The notes: a model not told the origin generated them from the sequence alone. Counted from the stretch's first letter, positions 16,472-25,907 are shown. The stretch: DNA of 64,000 nucleotides from JAFDVL01 sp963794955 (GCA_963794955.1 CAWCGF010000004.1:62001-126000); one strand, 5' to 3'. Program-made: numbers and translations.

Positions 16472-17809
16472 ATGCTCGATTGTTCTCAAAAAATGGCGAT
16501 CATCGGCGCAGGCCCCGTTGGCTTATGCGTCGCCAAAGCCTTACAGCAACACCAAATCCCTTACGACCAGCTTGAAGCGGATGATGATGTCGGTGGTAAC
16601 TGGTATCACGGCGTCTACGCGACGGCGCATATCATCTCCTCGAAAAAAACGACGGAATACTCGGACTTTCCGATGCCGGACGAGTATCCCGATTTTCCGA
16701 GTCGGCAACAGATGATGGATTACCTGCGCGCCTATGCTGAACACTTCAACCTGCGCCCACAGATTCAATTCAACACCAAAGTCGTGATGTGTCGCCCGCT
16801 GGCCGATGGCAAATGGGAAGTCGAACTGGCCAATGGGGAAAAACGGGTGTACAAAGGCATTCTTGTTTGCAACGGGCATCACTGGGATCGGCGCTGGCCG
16901 AAATATCCCGGCGAGTTCTCAGGCAAATATCTCCACTCCAAAGATTACAAGCATCCGGCACAACTGGAAGGCAAACGTGTACTTGTTATCGGCGGTGGCA
17001 ATTCGGCGTGTGACGTGGCCGCTGAAGCAGCGCGCGTTGGCAAAAGCTGTGCGATCAGCTTGCGGCGGGGTTACTGGTTTCTGCCGAAAACGATGTTCGG
17101 CGTGCCATTGGTCGAAGCCTTGCCGGGCTGGATGCCTGTGTTCATCCAACGTGCAATGCTGAAATTAGGGCTGCGCATCACCTTCGGCAAATACGAAAAA
17201 TACGGCTTGCCCAAACCAAACCACCGCATCTTTGAAGCCCATCCAACCATCAACAGCGAATTGCTGCATTACGTCAAGCACGGGCGCATTACGCCGAAGC
17301 CCGACATCGCCAAGTTTGACGGACACAAAATCCATTTCGCAGACGGCAGCGTAGGAGAATATGACACTGTCATTTGCGCGACTGGATACAACGTCAGCTT
17401 TCCGTTCCTGCCGCCGGGCCTGGTTCCAGTCAAGCACGGGAATTTACTCAAAGCCTACGCGGGGATGTGCCTGCCAGATTACAAAAACCTCTACCTCATC
17501 GGCACGATGCAACCACGTTATGGTTTCGGGCCACTGGTTACGCGTGGCGGCGATTTGATTGCGATGACGATCCAGTTGCAAGACCAGATGGAATTGCCGA
17601 TTGGCTTGGTGATGAAAGAAGCCGGGCAGAAATTACCCACTTCGCATTTGGTCAATCCGCATGCGGCGTTGCGTGAAATGTGGCTGGCGAAAAGGATGCT
17701 GCCGATGTTGCTCAAGAAAGAACGCAAGCTGCGGGCGAAAGTGAAACCGCAAGTAGATGTAAGCAAACTTGCAACGGCACAGGCTAACCCTGAGTTGCAG
17801 GTATACTAA
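16472..17809 (+). CDS. Flavin-containing monooxygenase-like protein
   Basis: A 445-residue class B flavoprotein monooxygenase. There are two Rossmann motifs: FAD-binding IIGAGPVG at residues 10-17 and NADPH-binding VIGGGNSACDVA near 173. Between them CNGHHWDRRWPKYPGEFSGKYLHS (quoted in two parts, CNGHHWDRR and YPGEFSGKYLHS) matches the FMO/Baeyer-Villiger fingerprint FxGxxxHxxxY. It would oxygenate a ketone, amine or sulfur compound with NADPH and O2. The stop is 1 nt before the SDR start at 17811, so the two are co-translated, perhaps as successive steps on an alcohol or ketone. No signal peptide. Confidence 0.88.
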   Translation: MLDCSQKMAIIGAGPVGLCVAKALQQHQIPYDQLEADDDVGGNWYHGVYATAHIISSKKTTEYSDFPMPDEYPDFPSRQQMMDYLRAYAEHFNLRPQIQFNTKVVMCRPLADGKWEVELANGEKRVYKGILVCNGHHWDRRWPKYPGEFSGKYLHSKDYKHPAQLEGKRVLVIGGGNSACDVAAEAARVGKSCAISLRRGYWFLPKTMFGVPLVEALPGWMPVFIQRAMLKLGLRITFGKYEKYGLPKPNHRIFEAHPTINSELLHYVKHGRITPKPDIAKFDGHKIHFADGSVGEYDTVICATGYNVSFPFLPPGLVPVKHGNLLKAYAGMCLPDYKNLYLIGTMQPRYGFGPLVTRGGDLIAMTIQLQDQMELPIGLVMKEAGQKLPTSHLVNPHAALREMWLAKRMLPMLLKKERKLRAKVKPQVDVSKLATAQANPELQVY

Positions 17810-17810
17810 T

Positions 17811-18638
17811 ATGAACATTGATCGCAACACTGTCGGAGTCATCACGGGCGCGGCTTCCGGCATCGGACGCGCCGTCGCCCTTCGCCTGGCCAAGCAAGGT
17901 GCGGCGCTCGCCATCAGCGATGTCAACGCCCAAGGCTTAGCCGAAACTGCCCAAGCCGCACGCGCTTTCGGCGTCAAAGTCACCGAGCATGTGTTGGACG
18001 TCGCCGACAAAGAAGCGATGCAAAACTTCGCGGCGGAAGTGCAAGCCCAACACGGTCGCGCTTCGATCCTGCTCAATAATGCGGGCGTGGCGATTCTGGG
18101 CACCACAGAAGAGCTTTCAATGGATGATTACGAATGGCTCTTGGGCATCAATTTGTTTGGGGTGATTTATGGCACGAAATGCTTCCTGCCGTTACTCAAG
18201 CGGCAACCGGAAGCCTACATTCTGAATGTATCCAGCATTTTCGGCATCATCGCCCCGACCGGACAATCGGCTTACTCAGCAGCAAAATTCGGCGTGCGCG
18301 GGTTTACCGAGTCGCTGCGCCACGAATTGAAAGACTCCAACGTGCGCGTCGCGACGATTCATCCGGGTGGCATCAAGACGAAGATTGCGGCGAGCGCGAA
18401 ACTAGGCGCGGCGGCCAATCCGGCAGAGCATATTGACGTGGCTACCCGCTTTGATAACGTTGCCCAAACTACGCCGGAGCAAGCGGCAGAGCGCATCGTG
18501 CGCGGCATTCTGCGCGATGAAAAACGCATTTTGATAGGCGCGGATGCCAGGATTTTGGCCTTGTTACAACGACTAATCCCCGTCAATTACTGGCGCGTGA
18601 TTGGCCCGTGGTTTGAGAAACAGTTGGGAATGAATTAA
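17811..18638 (+). CDS. Short-chain dehydrogenase/reductase
   Basis: A 275-residue classical SDR. TGAASGIG (12-19) binds the cofactor, NNAG is at 89-92, and the catalytic residues are S141/S142, Y155 and K159 (YSAAK). ATG 17811 is chosen because it follows the FMO stop by one base and gives the canonical N-terminus. The D37 after the second strand (ISDVNAQG) favours NAD(H) over NADP(H). Paired with the upstream monooxygenase. The C-terminal extension LLQRLIPVNYWRVIGPWFEK is found in SDRs that act on lipid-like substrates, an inference only. Confidence 0.9.
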   Translation: MNIDRNTVGVITGAASGIGRAVALRLAKQGAALAISDVNAQGLAETAQAARAFGVKVTEHVLDVADKEAMQNFAAEVQAQHGRASILLNNAGVAILGTTEELSMDDYEWLLGINLFGVIYGTKCFLPLLKRQPEAYILNVSSIFGIIAPTGQSAYSAAKFGVRGFTESLRHELKDSNVRVATIHPGGIKTKIAASAKLGAAANPAEHIDVATRFDNVAQTTPEQAAERIVRGILRDEKRILIGADARILALLQRLIPVNYWRVIGPWFEKQLGMN

Positions 18639-18751
18639 GCGCAGCGTGATGCGCGGCCCCTCCGCCTAACAAGTATTGTTTTACAGCACCAGCAACCCAC
18701 CTCGCCTGGGACTTTAATTAAATAATTCTCTGCGAATCCCAACAAACTCGC

Positions 18752-18757
18752 TATAAT
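18752..18757 (+). promoter_or_regulatory. Possible -10 box for the M48-like gene
   Basis: A perfect TATAAT 70 nt before the ATG at 18828. No good -35 box lies 16-18 nt upstream, so support is limited to the -10 and its position in an intergenic gap of 189 nt. Confidence 0.35.
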
Positions 18758-18827
18758 ACGCGCCGCGCAAGGCCAGAGTAGGAACTCAGTCAGGGTTTGC
18801 GTGTTCACCAAAAATCAGGAGTAGATT

Positions 18828-21656
18828 ATGATGACCAGAACTTTGCTTCAGCCGTTTTTCGTGTTGCTGCTTTCGTGTCTCTTCCTCACCTCGCCGCGCG
18901 CGCAACAACCTTGTCAGCCCCCCACACCCGTCCTGCGGGAAAACATTTTCACGGAAGAGCAGGAGATGTTCTTAGGAGAAGCCATTGCCGAACATGTTCA
19001 GCGGGACTTTCGGGTGATTGCCGACCCGGAGTTGATCGGCTATTTGCAGCGCATCGGCGCACGCATCAGTCGGCATTTGCCGCCCAACCAACTGCGCTTT
19101 CAGTTTTTCCTCATTGATTCAGCAGATGCCAACGCGTTTGTGCTGCCTGGGGGCCGTATTTATGTTACACGCAAGCTGGTCGCCTTTGTCCAAAGTGAAG
19201 ATGAATTGGCGGGCGTCCTCGCCCACGAAATGGGACACATGAGCGCGCGGCAGGGAGCCAGTGATATGACGCGGCTCTGGCGCGAAGTGCTGAAGGTCAC
19301 GCAAGCCAATGACCGCGCGGATATTTTCGCCAAATATAATCAAATGGTAGACAATGCGGGGCGCAATCCGAAAGCCTTTGCCAAGCTCGACAACCATGAG
19401 GACAAAGACCAGATTGTCGCTGATCAAATTGGACTCTTTGCGATGGCAGGCGCAGGCTATAACCCGCTCGCCTTCAGCCAATTCTTTGATCGGTTAGCGG
19501 AAACGAAAGGGAAAACCGGCGGCTTCTTTTCCAATTTGTTTGGCGTCACCAGCCCTGATGCCAAACGGTTGCGCGAGATGATTCGCGCGCTCGGTTCGTT
19601 GCCGCCCGCGTGCATCGAAGCACGCGCCAGTGTCGCCACGGAGGAATTCAAACAATGGCAACAGGCGGTGATCAGCTACAGCGGCGCGGGCAAAAAAGCC
19701 GCGCTGCACGGCGTACTGGCCAGCGCCGTGTTGGAACCGGCGCTGCGCGGCGATGTGCTGCATTTGCGCTTCAGCCCGGACGGCAAATATTTGCTGGCAC
19801 AGGACGACTCTGGTATCAACATTTTAACGCGCGAGCCGTTCAAGCTGTTGTTTCGCATCCCTGCGCCAGAGGCCAATAATGCGCATTTCACGCCGGATTC
19901 TGCGCAAATCATCTTCTACAATTCCGACCTGCGCGTGGAGACCTGGAGCATCGGCGAACAGAAAATGAAGGACGTGCATGAACTCTTCATCCGCAACAAA
20001 TGCCTGCAAACGATGCTCTCGCCAGATGGCAAAGCATTGGCTTGTTTAGATGGCGATATGACGCTGAACCTGTATGAAGTGGCGACGGGCACGCCCATTT
20101 TCCAGAAGAAAAATTTCTATCAACCCAGTGGCTTGGACTTATTCGTCCGCCTGCTAAATCGGATGCTGAGCAGCCCTGAAGATGACAACGATAATGAGTT
20201 CGATTCGATCAACATGGGCTTTTCGCCCGATGGACATTATTTTGCCGCGGGGCAACGCTTTCTGGCCAGCACTACCATCGGCTATACCAACGACAATGCT
20301 GCCACCATTATTGATTTGCAAACCCGCGCGCCTTTGCCCATCAAAGGGCAATTAAAGAAACTGATTGCGGGGGGATTCACCTTTACCGCCCCGGATCGAA
20401 TGATCGCGCGCCACAGTGAAGACCCGAAAAAGTCCGGCATATTCTCCTTTCCCAGCGGCGAGTTGATTGAACAATTCGAGCTTTTTCCCGGCAAGATTAC
20501 CGCCCCGTCACGCGGCAATTACTTATTGGTTCGCCCCTTTGCCAAATATGCGGTCGGTGTCATGGATGTGGTCAAAAAAGTTGGCATTAAAGGCAATAAG
20601 AATTCGGCGTTTGATATTTATGGCGAGGTGTTTGTGTCCGAACGGATCAATGGCGAACTGGCACTTTATGGCATGGAAAAAAATGACATCCGGGCGGTGG
20701 TCACCTTGCCGCGCAATGAGTTCGGGCGACTGCGCGCGACGGATGTTTCGCCGGATTTCAAATGGCTGGCCGTTTCGGAAAGAACGCGCGGTGCGGTGTG
20801 GGATTTGAGCAAAGGAGAGCGGATGTTTTATGTACGCGGCTTTCGTGGCGCGCATTTTACGGGTACCTCGCTGTTTGCGGATTTTCCCAAATTTGAACCG
20901 GCCAATCGCCAGATCGCGCATTTGAGTATGCTCAATACGAACAACGCCACTTCGGTAGACGTAACCGAAGACCGGGCGCGACAGTACGGAGCGTATTTAC
21001 TGGTAACAAAACCGGCGAAGAAAGAAGGCGGGTATTTCGAGAATGTCATTCTTGAAGCCCAGAACATAAGCGATCAGAAAACGCTCTGGTCAAAAGAATT
21101 TCCGAAAGAAGCGCCGCGCGTCTGGCTCGATGCCCGGCAGGATTCGCTGGCGCTTTCGTGGCCGGTTACCACCAAAACGGCACAGGCAGAAATCAAAAAC
21201 GATGCAGCGTTGAAGCAAAAGCTCGGTAACCGGAAAGAGCAGGAAGGCGATTACTTCGTACAGGTGTATGATGCTCGTGCGGGCGAGTTGCGCGGCAAGC
21301 TGTTAATTGAAACTGGTAAAGGCTCCTTCCGCGTGGCGAATGTGTTTGCGGCCAATGATTACGTCGTAGTCAGCGACACGCAAAATCGAGTGCAGGTCTA
21401 TTCGCTCTCATCCGGCGAACGCAAAGGCCAGGTCTTTGGCGGACGCGCGGCGGCAGCGCCGAAAACCAATTTGCTGTGTGTGGAAAACGAGCGCGGGCAA
21501 TTGCTCATTTATGACCTGACAACGATGCAAAAGCGGGATGAGTTTAATTTCGCTGACGCCGTGGTCTTAACCAGATTCAGCGCGGATGGCAAGAAATTAT
21601 TCGTGCTCACAGCCAGTCAAACCGCGTATGTGCTGGAAATGGCAGACACCCGCTAG
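18828..21656 (+). CDS. M48-like metalloprotease fused to a beta-propeller
   Basis: A 942-residue exported protein with AGGAG before its ATG. A signal peptide ends near PRA-QQ (residue 25). Residues about 40-260 are an M48 domain (BepA/Oma1-like): LPGGRIYVTR and the zinc motif HEMGH at 133-137. From about 300 to the end are WD40/TolB-like propeller repeats (RFSPDGKYLLAQD, FSPDGHYFAAGQ, VSPDFKWLAVSE). The third zinc ligand, normally the Glu of ExxAD, is Gln here (Q195 in DQIVADQIG), while the HExxH is intact. It may be a proteolytically weakened quality-control protein of the envelope. The M48-propeller fusion is unusual in length. Confidence 0.85.
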   Translation: MMTRTLLQPFFVLLLSCLFLTSPRAQQPCQPPTPVLRENIFTEEQEMFLGEAIAEHVQRDFRVIADPELIGYLQRIGARISRHLPPNQLRFQFFLIDSADANAFVLPGGRIYVTRKLVAFVQSEDELAGVLAHEMGHMSARQGASDMTRLWREVLKVTQANDRADIFAKYNQMVDNAGRNPKAFAKLDNHEDKDQIVADQIGLFAMAGAGYNPLAFSQFFDRLAETKGKTGGFFSNLFGVTSPDAKRLREMIRALGSLPPACIEARASVATEEFKQWQQAVISYSGAGKKAALHGVLASAVLEPALRGDVLHLRFSPDGKYLLAQDDSGINILTREPFKLLFRIPAPEANNAHFTPDSAQIIFYNSDLRVETWSIGEQKMKDVHELFIRNKCLQTMLSPDGKALACLDGDMTLNLYEVATGTPIFQKKNFYQPSGLDLFVRLLNRMLSSPEDDNDNEFDSINMGFSPDGHYFAAGQRFLASTTIGYTNDNAATIIDLQTRAPLPIKGQLKKLIAGGFTFTAPDRMIARHSEDPKKSGIFSFPSGELIEQFELFPGKITAPSRGNYLLVRPFAKYAVGVMDVVKKVGIKGNKNSAFDIYGEVFVSERINGELALYGMEKNDIRAVVTLPRNEFGRLRATDVSPDFKWLAVSERTRGAVWDLSKGERMFYVRGFRGAHFTGTSLFADFPKFEPANRQIAHLSMLNTNNATSVDVTEDRARQYGAYLLVTKPAKKEGGYFENVILEAQNISDQKTLWSKEFPKEAPRVWLDARQDSLALSWPVTTKTAQAEIKNDAALKQKLGNRKEQEGDYFVQVYDARAGELRGKLLIETGKGSFRVANVFAANDYVVVSDTQNRVQVYSLSSGERKGQVFGGRAAAAPKTNLLCVENERGQLLIYDLTTMQKRDEFNFADAVVLTRFSADGKKLFVLTASQTAYVLEMADTR

Positions 21657-21670
21657 GCAACAAGGTGGAA

Positions 21671-21723
21671 GCCCGACCGAGAGAGCGCGCACATTACTCG
21701 CTCTTACGCCCTCACGGTCGGGC
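21671..21723. repeat. Nested hairpin between two plus-strand genes
   Basis: GCCCGACCG (21671-21679) pairs with CGGTCGGGC (21715-21723), and inside it GAGAGCG pairs with CGCTCTT. It sits between the M48-like stop and the esterase start and could act as an mRNA stability or termination structure; no T-run follows. Confidence 0.6.
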
Positions 21724-21747
21724 AGTTACTCCGTTGCAGATAAATTT

Positions 21748-22713
21748 ATGCCCAGTTGGCAAAGCCACTTGCTACAACTCTTCATACGCCTCCGCATCAA
21801 ATCCCGCCCGCTAGGAAGCGAAGCGGAAATCGTTGCGTACGAGCGAAAACACTTTGGTGATCCACGTCTCGCGCAACGACTCACGCCGAAAGAAGTGAGC
21901 ATCCGCCCCATCAACGAAAACGGGATCAAAGGCGAATGGGTTTGGTGGGAAGGGCAAACCGATAATCACGTCATTTTCTATTTGCACGGCGGTGGCTATA
22001 TCGCCTGTTCGCCAGAACAGTATCGCCCGTTCACGGCGGAATTAGCCCGGCAAGCCAAAGCGCGCGTCTTTGCGCTGGCGTATCGCCTGGCCCCAGAGTA
22101 TCGCTTTCCCGCTCCGGTTGAAGATGCCACCAACGCATATCGCTGGCTCTTGCAGCAAGGCGTTGATCCAAGCAAGTTGGTGATTGGCGGAGATTCGGCA
22201 GGCGGCGGATTGGCCGTAGCAACACTCGTCGCGCTGCGTGATGCGGGCCAATCATTGCCTGCCTTGGCGTTCTGTTTCTCGCCGTGGACTGATCTTGCTG
22301 GAACAGGCGCATCATACGTCATCAATGATCGCCGCGACCCGATGTTTTATGGCGCTTCAATCAAGGGGTCGGCGGAAGTTTACCTGCACGGAGCTTCGGC
22401 AACTGACCCGTTAGCCTCGCCACTCTATGCCGATTTGACGGGCTTGCCGCCGCTGCACGCCTTCGTGAGCAATACGGAAGTGCTGTTTGATGATGCGGTG
22501 GGATTAGTCGCAAAAGCCGAGCGATGCGGCGTCACAGCCAAATTACATATTGCAGACCGCCAGCCGCACGTCTGGCCCATTTTTGTGGGACTGATTCCCG
22601 AAGCGCCGCAGACGATTCGGGAAGTGGTGGGGTTGATTGACCGTCACGTCAAACTGAAAAGGCTTGGGCAGGTGATAAGTCCGTTTCCTGGTAGAGAGAA
22701 AATATCAGTTTAG
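21748..22713 (+). CDS. HSL-type (family IV) esterase/lipase
   Basis: A 321-residue alpha/beta hydrolase. The oxyanion motif HGGG is at residues 80-83, the nucleophile S150 lies in GDSAGGG (148-154), D249 is the likely acid in LFDDAVGL and H274 in QPHVWPIF is the base. These match the hormone-sensitive-lipase group, which hydrolyses short acyl esters. ATG 21748 is used because the reading frame further upstream runs through the previous gene and the hairpin. No signal peptide, so cytoplasmic. Orientation and the 91-nt gap allow, but do not prove, co-transcription with the M48-like gene. Confidence 0.9.
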   Translation: MPSWQSHLLQLFIRLRIKSRPLGSEAEIVAYERKHFGDPRLAQRLTPKEVSIRPINENGIKGEWVWWEGQTDNHVIFYLHGGGYIACSPEQYRPFTAELARQAKARVFALAYRLAPEYRFPAPVEDATNAYRWLLQQGVDPSKLVIGGDSAGGGLAVATLVALRDAGQSLPALAFCFSPWTDLAGTGASYVINDRRDPMFYGASIKGSAEVYLHGASATDPLASPLYADLTGLPPLHAFVSNTEVLFDDAVGLVAKAERCGVTAKLHIADRQPHVWPIFVGLIPEAPQTIREVVGLIDRHVKLKRLGQVISPFPGREKISV

Positions 22714-22774
22714 CTATGGTGGCAAAATTTGCTGGGAGTGGGCGGCATTTTGCGGGCTGAGTTCTAATGCAACG

Positions 22775-23344
22775 TTAGGTGTTGCGTAAGGGGTGGAAGA
22801 TTCGTTTCCCTATCTGACCAATAGAATACCGAATCGTGTTGATTGAGATTTCCTTGATTGTGTTGGCAGATTGCACCTGTTCGAGGCACAAAAGTGTGAA
22901 TCCTGTCTGCCCTGTTTGGAAATCTCTTTGATCGTCAACGATTCCGTATTTTCCTATGACCGTGACGTGACTTGCGCCGTCATACCAAGTTTCGAATCCT
23001 GTATGAAAGGTAAGCGCCTTCTGTGTTGCATCACAAGTGATAAAATCTTTTCCGAAGCCTAGTGGCAGTGAATCTTTCCTGTCATGGTTGCTGGGGTCTT
23101 GTAGAAATGTATAGCCTGCATCGTGGTTAAAGATGGCCTCAACCCTAATAATTTGATTCGTGTATTTTTTAGGCGACAGCCTTAGTTCTGAAAAAGACAC
23201 ATTCAGCACCTTACGATTTTCCTCCTGACAAGCTTGACATGAAACTGTCCTTGACGCAGCGAAGCCAATAACGGCAAGTAAGCAAGTAGGCAAAACAATC
23301 AGTGACAGAAAGAGGATAAATATAGCTCGATGTTTTTTCATCAC
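22775..23344 (-). CDS. Uncharacterised exported or membrane-anchored protein, AT-rich
   Basis: A 189-residue protein I do not recognise. An N-terminal hydrophobic segment (IFILFLSLIVLPTCLLAVIG, about 8-27) is a signal or anchor. The rest has few repeats; LSPKKYTNQIIRVEAIFNHD and VTVIGKYGIVDD recall small OB-fold exported domains, which is only an impression. A CQACQE pair follows the anchor. The gene is clearly more AT-rich than its neighbours on both sides (local runs near 40 percent GC by eye), suggesting recent acquisition. It converges with the esterase gene (stops 61 nt apart). Confidence 0.65.
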   Translation of the reverse strand: MMKKHRAIFILFLSLIVLPTCLLAVIGFAASRTVSCQACQEENRKVLNVSFSELRLSPKKYTNQIIRVEAIFNHDAGYTFLQDPSNHDRKDSLPLGFGKDFITCDATQKALTFHTGFETWYDGASHVTVIGKYGIVDDQRDFQTGQTGFTLLCLEQVQSANTIKEISINTIRYSIGQIGKRIFHPLRNT

Positions 23345-23455
23345 TTCTTTCGTTGCGTTGTTGCGAGAACAATAGACCCTTAACTACAAATAGGCTGTTT
23401 GAAAACTGCCATCTTTAAAGACAAGTCCGGCAAGATGCCGCCCATTCCCACCTAA

Positions 23456-24013
23456 TCACTTCGCCATCAATCCCTGAATCTTCTTGACCAGCGCTTCACT
23501 GCTCTCCAAACCGCGCCAGTAATCTACGACTTTGCCTTCTGCATCAATGAACACATTCGTCGGCAGTCCGGTAATGCCAAAGGCTTGCGCGATAGCGGAG
23601 TCTTCCTTCTCGCCTTCAGGATCAATCAGCCAGGTGAATTTATGCGTGGGGTTTTTCTTCACGAAATTCGTTGCGTCCTCGCGCGTGTCGAGCATCGCTA
23701 CGGCCAAGACCTGCAATTTGCCGTGCGACTCTTCGACCAGTTTGCTAAACGTTGGCATCTCTTTGATGCACGGACTGCACCACGTTGCCCAGAAACTGAT
23801 GATGGTCGCCTTGCCTTTGAATTGTGAGAGCTTGAGCGCCTTTGCTTCCAGATCATGCACTGTCACATCAGGCACAGGCGCGCCCAGCAGCTTTTTCTCG
23901 ACGGGAGCCGTCGCGGCTGGGCTTTGCGCGGCGGGCGAGAACACCGAAACGCTCAGCACGATAGCCAGCAAACTTGCGATCAGAGGTCTTAGGAAATGGG
24001 TTGAATAAATCAT
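23456..24013 (-). CDS. TlpA/ResA-like thiol-disulfide oxidoreductase
   Basis: A 185-residue thioredoxin-fold protein with an N-terminal export segment (LIASLLAIVLSVSVFS) and the redox centre FWATWCSPCIKEMPTF, cysteines C79 and C82. The mature part GAPVPDVTVHDLEAKALKLS is the AhpC/TSA-Redoxin N-terminus typical of TlpA and ResA. It reduces periplasmic disulfides, often in cytochrome c maturation. It starts 5 nt after the stop of the CGPC protein at 24019-25611, so the two are co-transcribed and probably act together. Confidence 0.92.
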   Translation of the reverse strand: MIYSTHFLRPLIASLLAIVLSVSVFSPAAQSPAATAPVEKKLLGAPVPDVTVHDLEAKALKLSQFKGKATIISFWATWCSPCIKEMPTFSKLVEESHGKLQVLAVAMLDTREDATNFVKKNPTHKFTWLIDPEGEKEDSAIAQAFGITGLPTNVFIDAEGKVVDYWRGLESSEALVKKIQGLMAK

Positions 24014-24018
24014 AACGG

Positions 24019-25611
24019 TTACGGGATTTTTTCAGCGGCAGGCAATTTCAAATAGACGGCCTGCAAGATATGTTTGGTTTGATTGTCCTGAAGAAATGCG
24101 ACCAGTGACAACTTGTTCACGTCTATTTCATATTTCTTCTCGTCGAATTTGGTGGGCAGCGTGCGTCCGTTGAGTTCGTAATCTTCCAGATACGTTTTGA
24201 TGGATGCCTCAATTTGGCGCACGTCAAAGGTATGCTCAAACGTCGGCGTGGCTGCCGCCTTTACGGCAAAACCTTCCGCCCGTTCACCCGCCATTGCGCG
24301 TACCACCATCGGATGAAAGCGAATGCCATTTGCACCCGTATAGCGTACTTCGTCTTCCACTAAGGCCAAATACAAGCGCAGATTTGATGAGGCGCTTCTG
24401 GCGCTCTCAACCGAGACTTTGACCTTCACGGTTGGCCCTTGCCGCACCGCACTGATGCGGATCGCGCCTTCTGAGAGGGCTTCCAACGCCTTGTCAAGCG
24501 CGGGCGTGAGCTTTGCAAAGCTTTCCTCGGCCTTTAGGCGACTGCCACCCAGTCCGCTTTGAAAAATGCCGTTGATGAAAGGAGCGGGAGCGGATTTGGC
24601 ACCATAAAACTCCTTGCGTGCTTCAGTCGTCGGATTCGCCAGCGGATCAATGTCTGGGATATGTACGTGATACATCAACATTGTGAGTTCTTTGGTGGAA
24701 TACCGCGCCAGTGCTGCTTCAAACGCCAAATCGCTGGCAACGCACGGACCACAGGTCGAACCGGTAAAAACTTCGGCAAGCACAACGCGATTCGTGCGCG
24801 TGGCAGTCGGTTTATAACGATCTGCTTTGGGCGATTGATAATCTTTGCGATATTTGGCATCCAGCCACGCTTCGAGATCGTTGGGCTTTGTCGGATGCAC
24901 TTTGTGATAGGCGTCTTCGACTCGTTTGCGAGCAGGTTCGCGGCCTCGCCCTGACAAATAGACTTCAGCGAAATAATGCAACGCCGCTTTGTGATCGCCT
25001 TTGGCGGCGGTCAATTCGCCCATGCCCAGCAAGGCGCTCGGCATCAGGGAATCTGCCGCGAACGCCTCTTTCAAGAGGGCTTCGGCTTCTTTCAGCTTGC
25101 CGCGCTTGAGGTAAATACGACCCAGCGTCACCACGCGCGGTACGTTGGAAGCCACCGCCACGCGGCCTCCCACCGCGAGTTGTTGCATTTGCCCCAGATT
25201 TTTGCGGTCGCCGAGCTGAGCCACACTTTGTTGCGCAAATCGCTCGGCGTCTTCGAGCAGGATGCCTTTCTCCAGCAATAGGCCAGCAATCAAATTCGCC
25301 CAATTGCCACGCGTATTTTCGCTGGTCAGGGAGAGCAACCGATTCGCTTGCGCCAGGATTTGCTCTCGCGGCGGCGGCGTGGTTTCCAGCATTATTTCCA
25401 GCAGGCTACGGACGGCCAGCATGCGATAAGCGCCTTGCGAATGCTTGGCGAGATATGCTTCGAGCGCGGCGCTCTTTTGTTGCGGATCGGCAATCAGTAA
25501 GGCGGCGCGGTACGCTTTGTCTTCGGCGGATCGGTCGGCGGTTGGCTGCGCGACCGAAACATGGATGAGAGCGAAGATGCCTAATAAGGCGATGAGAACC
25601 TGATTCAGCAT
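24019..25611 (-). CDS. Exported TPR/thioredoxin-like protein (Omp28-like C-terminus)
   Basis: A 530-residue protein with GAGGAG before its ATG and a signal peptide (LIALLGIFALIHVSVAQ). Residues about 30-235 are TPR-like helices. Residues 279 on form a thioredoxin-like domain with the active pair C287-GP-C290 in FTGSTCGPCVASDLAF. The following YHVHIPDIDPLANPTTEARKEF and the beta-rich C-terminal 150 residues resemble the Omp28 outer-membrane lipoprotein family, which also carries a CxxC. Operon partner of the TlpA-like gene. A role in disulfide exchange in the envelope is likely. Confidence 0.75.
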   Translation of the reverse strand: MLNQVLIALLGIFALIHVSVAQPTADRSAEDKAYRAALLIADPQQKSAALEAYLAKHSQGAYRMLAVRSLLEIMLETTPPPREQILAQANRLLSLTSENTRGNWANLIAGLLLEKGILLEDAERFAQQSVAQLGDRKNLGQMQQLAVGGRVAVASNVPRVVTLGRIYLKRGKLKEAEALLKEAFAADSLMPSALLGMGELTAAKGDHKAALHYFAEVYLSGRGREPARKRVEDAYHKVHPTKPNDLEAWLDAKYRKDYQSPKADRYKPTATRTNRVVLAEVFTGSTCGPCVASDLAFEAALARYSTKELTMLMYHVHIPDIDPLANPTTEARKEFYGAKSAPAPFINGIFQSGLGGSRLKAEESFAKLTPALDKALEALSEGAIRISAVRQGPTVKVKVSVESARSASSNLRLYLALVEDEVRYTGANGIRFHPMVVRAMAGERAEGFAVKAAATPTFEHTFDVRQIEASIKTYLEDYELNGRTLPTKFDEKKYEIDVNKLSLVAFLQDNQTKHILQAVYLKLPAAEKIP

Positions 25612-25624
25612 AGAACTCCTCTGG

Positions 25625-25714
25625 AAATGTAGCGCAAACTTTCCCGTTTGCTCATACCTTATCTGGGTATCGCTTGGGATGATGTAAGCAAACGGGAAAG
25701 TTTGCGCTACATTT
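25625..25714. repeat. Perfect 28-bp-arm inverted repeat, CAAACTTTCCCGTTTGC family
   Basis: 25625-25652 is the exact complement of 25687-25714. The 34-nt loop contains TATCTGGGTATCGCTTGGG (25660-25678), which recurs with two changes in the loop of the element at 51933-52015. That shared loop shows the two are copies of one element, not independent hairpins. Confidence 0.92.
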
Positions 25715-25766
25715 ACGCCAAGCGCTTCAAGCTAAATCTTACGTTGCCGTCAGCGCTTATGCAAAA

Positions 25767-25850
25767 TATAGCGCAAAGTTTCCCAGTTGCTCCTGTTCGC
25801 CTTAGTGCCACTTCGTTATGACCGGAGCAAACGGGAAAGTTTGCGCTACA
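25767..25850. repeat. Imperfect inverted repeat of the same family
   Basis: 25767-25793 pairs with 25824-25850 with about three mismatches; the core of the right arm, GCAAACGGGAAAGTTTGCGC, equals that of the neighbour 140 nt away. The loop is unrelated to the other copies. Confidence 0.85.
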
Positions 25851-25860
25851 TTCTCAGCCC

Positions 25861-25907
25861 AGAAAAAAAGAGGAGCCAGTGAACGATTCCGTTCGCTGGC
25901 TCCTCTT
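25861..25907 (-). terminator. Rho-independent terminator of the TonB receptor gene
   Basis: On the minus strand, AAGAGGAGCCAGCGAAC, a 6-nt loop and GTTCACTGGCTCCTCTT form a 17-bp stem with one G-U pair, followed by a run of T residues (A-run at 25863-25869 on the plus strand). It lies about 20 nt beyond the receptor stop at 25928. Confidence 0.92.

Noticed and set aside
25625..25850. Tandem hairpins as terminators of the gene at 24019-25611
   Set aside because: They lie upstream of that minus-strand gene, not after it, and lack T-runs. The only good terminator here is at 25861-25907, for the receptor gene.
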